From FEN-1250 sp039918615 (GTDB lineage Bacteria; Gemmatimonadota; Gemmatimonadetes; Gemmatimonadales; Gemmatimonadaceae), in NCBI GenBank assembly GCA_039918615.1, contig JBDSHG010000184.1, forward strand, positions 1-21,294: a DNA stretch of 21,294 bases, written 5' to 3'. Position 1 is the first letter of the stretch. Every line of letters begins with the position of its first letter. Position numbers and translations under genes: made by a program. The notes beneath the pieces are model-generated. The model made no database searches and was not told the DNA's origin. It saw only the letters and a list, made by a program, of their open reading frames with translations. Below, piece after piece: positions 16,194 to 21,294 of this stretch.

Positions 16194-16371
16194 CGGTGTC
16201 CTCGATGAGCTTGCGCACGCGTGCCTCCGCCTGCATCAGCGCCGCGGAGGCCGTGCGCAGACGCTCGATCCCTTCCTCGAACAGGCGGAGCGCATCGTCG
16301 AGCGGAACTTCGGAGCGCTCGAGCTCACCGACGATGTTCTCGATGCGCGCGAGGTCGGTCTCGTAGCTCAT
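16159..16371 (-). CDS. xseB: Exodeoxyribonuclease VII small subunit
   Basis: This 70-residue protein has the family pattern YETDLARIENIVGELERSEV, then PLDDALRLFEEGIERL and a helical tail. It pairs with XseA to form exonuclease VII, which degrades single-stranded DNA. The ATG overlaps the xseA TGA in an ATGA arrangement and has GAGG 7 nt upstream. Its C-terminal coding end overlaps ispA by 35 nt. Confidence 0.95.
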   Translation of the reverse strand: MSYETDLARIENIVGELERSEVPLDDALRLFEEGIERLRTASAALMQAEARVRKLIEDTDGGFTLADFES

Positions 16372-17669
16372 CGCGATTCCTCGTTCGCGGGTGACGCGGG
16401 GTGCACGGTGCGCGCTGTGGCGCGGACGACACCATCGCGCAGGAGCAGATCGAAGTCCAGCGCGGCGGTGAAGTCGGTAACGCTACCCAGTGTAGCGCCG
16501 GACGTATCGCGCGCGACCGAGTAGCCGCGCGAGAGCACCGCGAGTGGGCTCAACGCGTGCAGGCGGCCGACGACCGCGCTCATGCGTGCGCCGCGCCGCT
16601 CGCTGCCGCGCGTGACGCTGGAGCGAAGGTCGCGCGCGGCGCGCTCGACGCGGTCGCGCCGCTTCTGCACCTGGCGCACGAGCGCCTCGCGCAGCGCGAT
16701 CAGCATCTCGGCCGCTTCGGCGCGCGCGTCGGCGAGCACGGGGACGGCGGCTTCGGCGGCTGCCGACGGCGTGGCGGCTCGGTGGTCGGCGACGAGATCG
16801 CAGAGCGTGATGTCGACTTCGTGCCCAACGGCGGAGATCGTGGGGATGGTGCATGCCGCGAGGGCGCGCGCAACGATCTCGGAGTTGAAGGCCCAGAGAT
16901 CCTCCCGTCCGCCGCCACCGCGGCCGATGATCACCGTGTCGACGTCGCCCCAGCGCACCACGCACTCGATGGCGCGGGCCAGATCCGCAGGAGCGCCATC
17001 GCCCTGCACCTTCGCCGGCACGAGCACGATCTCGACGGTGGGGCAGCGGCGGCGCATCACGGCGATGATGTCGCGGAGCGCGGCGCCGTCGGGGCTCGTG
17101 ATGACCGCCACGCGGCGTGGGAGACGCGGGAGCGCGCGCTTGCGCGAGGGCTCGAGGAGCCCGTCCGCGCGGAGTCGCTCGGTCGCCTGATCGAGCGCCT
17201 TGCGCCAGAGCCCATCGCCGACCGCATCGAGCGCGGTGATGGTGCACTGGAGATCGCCGCGCGCGGGATAGACCGTGAGCTGCGCGAGCGCGACCACCTG
17301 CATGCCGTCTTCCGGCATCGCAGGAATGCCGCGCTGATCGCGCGCCCAGAGCACGCACTTGATCTGCGCAGCCGCGCCGCGAAGACAGAAGTACCAGTGG
17401 CCGTTGCGATGCGATTTGAAGTCGCTGATCTCGCCACGGATCCAGAGGCGAGGGAAAGCACCCTCGACCACCATCTTCGCCTGCTGGGTGAGCATCTCGA
17501 TGGAGACCGCGCTCTCCGGCGAGGTTCCCGGAATCGCGGGGAGCGAAATGGCGACGGCCGCGACGGCAACGGCGCGCTGCTGGTAGCCTCGCGGAGGCTC
17601 GCTCATCGGGAAGAGCTGTGGCTCGAGCACCTCCGCCTGCGCAACCGGCCGACGCGACCCACGCCTCAT
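16368..17669 (-). CDS. xseA: Exodeoxyribonuclease VII large subunit
   Basis: This subunit carries the nuclease activity of exonuclease VII. The N-terminal OB-fold is visible as LWIRGEISDFKSHRNGHWYF and AAAQIKCVLWARD. The core follows with RVAVITSPDGAALRDI, VDTVIIGRGGGGREDLWAFN and TISAVGHEVDITLCDLVADH, a signature of the family, and then ATPSAAAE. A coiled coil rich in Arg/Ala leads to the C-terminal LSPLAVLSRGYSVA. I use the ATG at 17669 (433 residues) because it overlaps the folD stop as ATGA; the ATG at 17606 (412 residues) is also possible and neither has a clear ribosome binding site. The frame stays open to 18149, but that part lies inside folD. The first 40 residues, up to IPGTSPESAVSI, look family-variable. 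Confidence 0.95.
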   Translation of the reverse strand: MRRGSRRPVAQAEVLEPQLFPMSEPPRGYQQRAVAVAAVAISLPAIPGTSPESAVSIEMLTQQAKMVVEGAFPRLWIRGEISDFKSHRNGHWYFCLRGAAAQIKCVLWARDQRGIPAMPEDGMQVVALAQLTVYPARGDLQCTITALDAVGDGLWRKALDQATERLRADGLLEPSRKRALPRLPRRVAVITSPDGAALRDIIAVMRRRCPTVEIVLVPAKVQGDGAPADLARAIECVVRWGDVDTVIIGRGGGGREDLWAFNSEIVARALAACTIPTISAVGHEVDITLCDLVADHRAATPSAAAEAAVPVLADARAEAAEMLIALREALVRQVQKRRDRVERAARDLRSSVTRGSERRGARMSAVVGRLHALSPLAVLSRGYSVARDTSGATLGSVTDFTAALDFDLLLRDGVVRATARTVHPASPANEESR

Positions 17670-18568
17670 TTCGAGGCGCTCGCACGGCCGGCGCTCTGCT
17701 CGGCGGCGCGAACGGTGTTCTTGAGCAACATCGCGATCGTCATGGGACCCACACCGCCGGGAACGGGTGAGATCTTCGACGCACGCTCGCGCGCGCTCTC
17801 GAAATCCACGTCGCCGACGAGGCGGAAGCCGCTCTTCGTCGACGGATCCTCGATGCGATTGATGCCGACGTCGATCACTACCGCCCCCTCCTTCACCATG
17901 TCGCCGGTCACCATCTTCGCCTTCCCCGCGGCGACGATCAGGATGTCCGCGCGCAGCGTGTGCTCCTTGAGATTCTGCGTGGCGCTGTGGCACACCGTGA
18001 CCGTCGCGTTCGCGTTGGGCGCGCTCTGCACCATGAGCGCCATCATCGGCTTCCCTACGATGTTGCTGCGGCCGATGATCACGCACTCCTTCCCTTTCGT
18101 GACGGTGCCGGAGCGCGCGAGCATCTCCTGCACGCCGGCCGGCGTGCACGGCACGAAGCCGTCGCGGTCGCCGATCAGATTCTTCCCCACGTTCACCGGA
18201 TGGAATCCGTCGACGTCCTTCTCGGGGACGATGGTGCGGATGACGACGTCGGGGTCGAGGTGTTTCGGCAGCGGCATTTGCACGAGGATCCCGTGGATCG
18301 CCCTGTCCTCGTTGAGGCGCTTCACCTGCGCGATCAGCTCTTCCTGCGTCGTCGTCGCGGGCATGTTGATCGTGACGCTGTGCATCCCCGCTTCTTCTGA
18401 AAAGCGTCCCTTGTTGCGGACGTAGACCTCGCTCGCGGGGTCCTCGCCGACGAGCACCACCGCGAGCCCGGGCTTGATCCCGCGCGCGAGGAGCTTCTTC
18501 ACGTCGGCCGTCACCTCTTCGCGAATGCTCTTCGCGATCGCGTTGCCGTCGATCAGCTCAGCGGGCAA
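17666..18568 (-). CDS. folD: Bifunctional methylenetetrahydrofolate dehydrogenase/cyclohydrolase
   Basis: This 300-residue enzyme interconverts 5,10-methylene-, methenyl- and 10-formyl-tetrahydrofolate using NADP. The opening ELIDGNAIAKSIREEV matches the family start, so the TTG at 18568 is chosen; there is no ATG in the right place. Catalytic Tyr49 and Lys53 lie in the YVRNK segment. ILVQMPLPKHLD, then EKDVDGFHPVNVG, and the NADP-binding loop VIIGRSNIVGKP follow, with TPVPGGVGPMT-like PVPGGVGPMTIAML near the end. The start lies inside the 3' end of rny (11-nt overlap), so the two are probably translationally coupled. Confidence 0.97.
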   Translation of the reverse strand: MPAELIDGNAIAKSIREEVTADVKKLLARGIKPGLAVVLVGEDPASEVYVRNKGRFSEEAGMHSVTINMPATTTQEELIAQVKRLNEDRAIHGILVQMPLPKHLDPDVVIRTIVPEKDVDGFHPVNVGKNLIGDRDGFVPCTPAGVQEMLARSGTVTKGKECVIIGRSNIVGKPMMALMVQSAPNANATVTVCHSATQNLKEHTLRADILIVAAGKAKMVTGDMVKEGAVVIDVGINRIEDPSTKSGFRLVGDVDFESARERASKISPVPGGVGPMTIAMLLKNTVRAAEQSAGRASASK

Positions 18569-20144
18569 AGTCCACCGCCCGCTGCTCGCGAATGACCACG
18601 ATCTTGATCTGCCCGGGGTATTGCAGCTCGGTCTCGATTCGCCGCGCGATCTCTTCCGAGAGCGCCGACATGCGCAAGTCGTCCACGTCGTCCGGATTCA
18701 CGATCACCCTGATCTCTCTCCCCGCCTGAATGGCGAACACCTTGTCGACGCCGGTGTAGCTCGCCGCGATGCGCTCGAGCCCTTCCAGCCGCTTCACGTA
18801 CGTCTCGAACGCTTCGCGTCGAGCGCCCGGGCGCGAGCCCGAGATGGCATCCGCGGCCTGCACCAACACGGACACCTCGCTCTCGTGCGGCACGTCGTCG
18901 TGGTGCGCCGCGATGCAGTTGATGATGAGCGGATGCTCGCCATATCTGGTCGCGACCTCGACGCCGAGCTGGACGTGCGTACCCTCGTGCTCGTGGGTGA
19001 GCACCTTCCCGATGTCGTGGAGGAGCGCCCCGCGCTTCGCCATCGTCACGTCGAGCCCGAGCTCCGCCGCCATGATACCGGCGAGATGCGCGACCTCCTT
19101 CGAGTGGTGAAGAATGTTCTGCCCGTAGCTCGTGCGATACTGCATGCGCCCGATCAGCTTGATCAGCTCGACGTGGAGACCGTGCGCGCCGACTTCGTAC
19201 GCCGCCTGCTCGCCCATCTCCTGAATCGCGGCGTCGACCTCCTTCTTCGATTTCTCGACGACTTCCTCGATGCGTCCCGGATGAATGCGGCCGTCGGCTA
19301 CGAGCTTGGAGAGCGCCACGCGCGCGACCTCGCGCCGCACGGGATCGAAGCACGAGACGACGACGGTGTCCGGCGTGTCGTCGATAATGACGTCGACTCC
19401 CGTCGCGAGCTCGAAGGCGCGGATGTTCCGCCCCTCACGCCCGATGATGCGTCCCTTCATCTCATCATTGGGGAGTGAGACCGACGACACGCTGATCTCC
19501 GACGTGTGCTCGGACGCGATCCGCTGCACCGCCAGCGCCACGATCTTCTTCGCCTCGCGATCCGCATTCCGGCGCGCGCTCTCGCGGATCTCGCGCAGCT
19601 GGTTCGCCGCGTCCGCATGCGCCTCCTCGGCCAGTCGGCTGATCATCTCCGTCTTGGCGTCCTGCGCAGACATCCCCGCGAGCTGCTCCAGTCTCCGTCG
19701 CGCCTCGGCGGTGAGCTTGTCGATCTCTCCTTCGCGATCGACGACGGTGCCCTCGCGGCGCGTGATATCGCTCACCCGGCGCCCGACTTCCTTCTCGCGC
19801 TGATCGAGGATGTCGATCTTCCGGTCGAGATTGGTGTCGCGTTCCTGGACACGACGCTCGCCGCGCTCGATTTCATCGCGACGCTTCTGCGCCTCGGCCT
19901 CCCAGACCTCGCGGAGCTTGATCGTCTCTTCCTTGCCACTGACGACGGCCGCCTTCCGCAGCGCCTCGGCCTCTCGCGCCGCGTCATCGACGATCTTCGT
20001 TGCCGTCTCTTCGGCGGTCGTCTTCGCGGCAACCTGCGCCGCGTGCTCGACGCTCCTGCCAGATGACCGTCCCACAAAAAAGAATACCGCGCCGGCAATG
20101 ATGATTCCTAAGGCCAGCGCGGCATAGATGACGATTTGGTTCAT
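18558..20144 (-). CDS. rny: Ribonuclease Y
   Basis: This 528-residue membrane-anchored endoribonuclease initiates mRNA decay. An N-terminal transmembrane helix spans about 4-25 (IVIYAALALGIIIAGAVFFF). It is followed by a long charged coiled coil (about 40-200), a KH domain with GRIIGREGRNIRAFE starting at 231, and an HD domain with LLHDIGK (His376-Asp377), AHHDD (413-417) and ADAISGSRPGAR. The C-terminal IKIVVIREQRAVDF is typical of the family. All catalytic residues are present. GGAG lies 11 nt before the ATG, a little far. The upstream 369-nt region is highly structured and may encode a separate RNA or control rny. Confidence 0.97.
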   Translation of the reverse strand: MNQIVIYAALALGIIIAGAVFFFVGRSSGRSVEHAAQVAAKTTAEETATKIVDDAAREAEALRKAAVVSGKEETIKLREVWEAEAQKRRDEIERGERRVQERDTNLDRKIDILDQREKEVGRRVSDITRREGTVVDREGEIDKLTAEARRRLEQLAGMSAQDAKTEMISRLAEEAHADAANQLREIRESARRNADREAKKIVALAVQRIASEHTSEISVSSVSLPNDEMKGRIIGREGRNIRAFELATGVDVIIDDTPDTVVVSCFDPVRREVARVALSKLVADGRIHPGRIEEVVEKSKKEVDAAIQEMGEQAAYEVGAHGLHVELIKLIGRMQYRTSYGQNILHHSKEVAHLAGIMAAELGLDVTMAKRGALLHDIGKVLTHEHEGTHVQLGVEVATRYGEHPLIINCIAAHHDDVPHESEVSVLVQAADAISGSRPGARREAFETYVKRLEGLERIAASYTGVDKVFAIQAGREIRVIVNPDDVDDLRMSALSEEIARRIETELQYPGQIKIVVIREQRAVDFAR

Positions 20145-20270
20145 ATGTATCTATAGCTCCACACGACGGTGACGTCGCGAACTCCGGGGAAACACCGCCA
20201 CGCGCGCAAAGTCAGCGCGAAGGCCACTGCCCAGCCAGATCAACGGCCACCAACGTGATCAAACAGCGTG

Positions 20271-20425
20271 AGCCGAACGAGGCTAACCGCAACGATAGCT
20301 TGACTCTACGCGTTGCGGCGCCGCTCCCGAGAAATTACGTGAGCGCCGCGAAAAAGGCCAGACCCAGCGGTTGGGAATTCGGCTCCGCCGAGGAGTTTCT
20401 GAAGGTATCTAGCCAACTACGGCTT
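20271..20425 (-). ncRNA. ssrS: Candidate 6S RNA (ssrS-like) between zapA and rny
   Basis: The region between zapA and rny has no credible ORF. A -10-like TACAAT ends 6 nt before an A at 20425. The following 155-nt segment has ends that pair: AGCCG (20420-20424) with CGGCT (20271-20275), a 5x5 internal loop, GGCTA (20410-20414) with TAGCC (20281-20285), and ACC with GGT after a small bulge. The 3' half holds a hairpin, CCGCAACG with CGTTGCGG (20287-20294 and 20311-20318). A long closing stem, a bubble with a 3'-strand hairpin, and a zapA-adjacent position all fit 6S RNA, the regulator that sequesters the sigma70 holoenzyme. Length is slightly short (6S is usually 160-200 nt) and I cannot confirm the terminal stem or the conserved bubble. 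The alternative is a leader or attenuator of rny. Confidence 0.5.
20351..20414 (-). terminator. Alternative terminator-like fold inside the zapA-rny gap
   Basis: GGCTAGATACC (20404-20414) can pair with GGTCTGGCC (20356-20364) apart from a 2-nt bulge and one G-U pair, followed directly by TTTTT (20351-20355). The loop is 39 nt and contains nested small hairpins, which is long for a terminator. The fold uses the same GGCTA segment as the 6S-like closing stem, so the two cannot form at once. Confidence 0.35.
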
Positions 20426-20431
20426 TCGCGC

Positions 20432-20437
20432 ATTGTA
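20432..20437 (-). promoter_or_regulatory. -10 box for the zapA-rny intergenic RNA
   Basis: TACAAT on the minus strand is a 5-of-6 match to the sigma70 -10 consensus in otherwise GC-rich DNA. It places +1 at A20425. No good -35 box is found at 16-18 nt spacing; TTGTCG lies at 20 nt, which is too far for a strong promoter. Confidence 0.4.
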
Positions 20438-20513
20438 GGCTGGCTAATAACGAGCGCCGACAAATGGAAAACCGATTCAACCCGCCACGGACAAAAACGG
20501 AAACTGCGGAATC

Positions 20514-20807
20514 TCAGCCGCCCCGTTTGCCCGGTGGCAGGAGCCGCCGGATCTCGCTCGAGATCGCGTGCATGCGGTCGCCGAGCTGTTCGCGGCCATC
20601 GCGGGCCTTGAATAGCTCGTCCGTGATCTGTAGCGCGGCCAGGATTGCGGCCTTGTGGGACTCGACCGTCGCCCCGGCATTCATCACGCCGCGAATGACC
20701 TCGTCGACGTGCTTGGCGACCGCCCGCGTGTGCTCGGCCGGCTCGTCGCTCCGGATCGTGTACTCCTCGCCGACGATCGTCACCTTGACCGAAGATTTGC
20801 GGCTCAT
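20514..20807 (-). CDS. zapA: Cell division protein ZapA
   Basis: This 97-residue protein binds and bundles FtsZ at the division ring. The N-terminal beta hairpin SVKVTIVGEEYTIRSDEP is the ZapA fold signature, followed by HTRAVAKHVDEVIRGVM and a long C-terminal helix (SHKAAILAALQITDELF) that forms coiled-coil dimers and tetramers. The ATG overlaps the stop of the upstream coiled-coil gene in an ATGA arrangement, with GGAG 8 nt upstream, so both are translated together. After it come the non-coding region and rny. Confidence 0.93.
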   Translation of the reverse strand: MSRKSSVKVTIVGEEYTIRSDEPAEHTRAVAKHVDEVIRGVMNAGATVESHKAAILAALQITDELFKARDGREQLGDRMHAISSEIRRLLPPGKRGG

Positions 20808-21085
20808 CGGTGCGACTCCGCTTCCTGCTGCTGACGAAGAAAGCGCAGCTTCTCGAGCAGCTGCTTCGTGCGCAGGCGTGCAGCCTCGAGTCGCTCGCGG
20901 AGATCGCGATTCTCCTTTTCGAGCGCCGCGGCGCCGGCCTTGCCGCCGGTAGCCGGCACCGCCTTGACCTTCGCCTCGGCCTCCTGCGCGCGACGGCGCC
21001 AGCCGGCCATCTCGTCCGCGAGTGCCTCGATCAAGTGTTCCAACTCCTGAAATGCGACCAGGTCAGGTCGTTCGCTGTCTGACAC
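20804..21085 (-). CDS. ZapB-like coiled-coil protein
   Basis: This 93-residue, fully helical, charged protein has no membrane segment. A first helix (VAFQELEHLIEALADEMAGW) leads to a flexible Ala/Gly-rich stretch (KAVPATGGKAGAAA) and then a long coiled coil (EKENRDLRERLEAARLRTKQ, then LLEKLRFLRQQQEA). Size, composition and position directly upstream of zapA suggest a ZapB-type partner, but the coiled coil is low-complexity and homology cannot be shown by eye. The GTG start lies inside the pheT 3' end (23-nt overlap), with GGAGG about 9 nt upstream. The stop overlaps the zapA ATG by 4 nt. Confidence 0.75.
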   Translation of the reverse strand: MSDSERPDLVAFQELEHLIEALADEMAGWRRRAQEAEAKVKAVPATGGKAGAAALEKENRDLRERLEAARLRTKQLLEKLRFLRQQQEAESHR

Positions 21086-21294
21086 CTAGCTCTCCCTCCA
21101 GGGTTTTCAGCACCTTGTCGCGGCGCCCGGCAACTTCCTTGTCACGTAGAGTGCGGTCGTGATGACGGAAGGTCAATCGCCACGCGACGCTGCGGAAGCC
21201 CTCGGCGATCCCCGCGCCACGATATTCGCTGAGCAGGCTCAACGACTCGAGCAGCTCGCCGCTCGCCTCGCGGATGACGGATTCGACTCGAGAC
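21063..21294 (-). CDS. pheT: Phenylalanyl-tRNA synthetase beta subunit, C-terminal end
   Basis: The last 77 residues of PheT are present, and the rest lies beyond the right edge. The segment reads ELLESLSLLSEYRGAGIAEG, then FRSVAWRLTFRHHDRTLRDK, then EVAGRRDKVLKTLEGELG. This is the ferredoxin-fold anticodon-binding (FDX-ACB) domain that binds tRNA-Phe. The comparable E. coli end has LLESVELFDVYRGEGVAEG, SLAISL and RTL, so the assignment is good despite the short length. The TGA at 21063 overlaps the start of the ZapB-like gene by 23 nt, so pheT heads or belongs to the same transcript as zapA. Confidence 0.92.
   Translation of the reverse strand, partial: SRVESVIREASGELLESLSLLSEYRGAGIAEGFRSVAWRLTFRHHDRTLRDKEVAGRRDKVLKTLEGELGVRQRTT

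Noticed and set aside
16368..18149. xseA frame extended upstream to 18149
   Set aside because: The extra 160 codons lie inside folD and encode His/Arg/Gly-rich shadow sequence, and the known XseA start region begins near 17606-17669.
16401..18425. Long plus-strand open frame of 674 codons
   Set aside because: It lies antisense to xseA and folD, whose motifs are unmistakable. The product is Arg/Ala/Asp/His-rich without domain order, as expected of a shadow frame in high-GC DNA.
20421..20446. GCGAAAGCC resembling part of a c-di-GMP-I (GEMM) riboswitch
   Set aside because: Only one short stretch resembles the core. The second conserved half and the tetraloop-receptor pair are absent, and the segment is explained as stem sequence of the local hairpin.
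1..21294. Mobile elements, CRISPR arrays, integrase or att sites, phage genes
   Set aside because: No transposase, integrase or repeat array was seen. The tRNA genes are complete and without adjacent integrase genes or duplicated 3' ends.

Overview
The window looks like chromosomal DNA of a GC-rich, didermic bacterium. Gemmatimonadota is the best guess, but this is inference. Reasons: very high GC with many GTG/TTG starts; an FadL-type barrel ending in Phe and an SGNH lipoprotein, which imply an outer membrane; RNase Y, which is usual outside Proteobacteria; a Hanks-type Ser/Thr kinase; and a folD-xseA-xseB-ispA-dxs-nadK-recN gene order. No mobile element, CRISPR array or phage gene was found. 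Nearly everything lies on the minus strand; the exceptions are the truncated dipeptidase at the left edge and one barrel-like protein near 9.4-10.7 kb.

Left third (1-7.4 kb): the C-terminal 317 residues of an M19 dipeptidase, a small convergent hypothetical gene, and a Crp/Fnr-like regulator with a UUCG-loop terminator just after its stop. Next comes a minus-strand block of methyltransferase, tRNA-Gly(GCC), soluble Ser/Thr kinase and tRNA-Leu(TAA). Upstream of that lies a two-gene operon of an FadL/OmpP1 transporter followed by an SGNH/GDSL lipoprotein. These plausibly release and import fatty acids at the outer membrane.

Middle (7.4-10.7 kb): a six-hairpin-glycosidase-like protein of unknown substrate diverges from a secreted barrel-like protein. 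The short region between them carries a strong perfect-arm inverted repeat.

Right half (10.7-21.3 kb): a housekeeping run read right to left. It contains pheT (3' end), a ZapB-like coiled-coil protein, zapA, a structured non-coding region that may encode 6S RNA, rny, folD, xseA, xseB, ispA, dxs, nadK and recN. Most junctions overlap by 4-35 nt, so translation is probably coupled. The cluster joins cell division, RNA turnover, one-carbon metabolism, exonuclease VII, isoprenoid precursor synthesis, NADP supply and recombination repair.

The most interesting item is the 369-nt gap between zapA and rny. It holds a -10-like box, a transcript-sized segment whose ends pair like a 6S RNA closing stem, and a competing terminator-like fold ending in five T. 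It is either an ssrS gene or an attenuator-like leader for rny.
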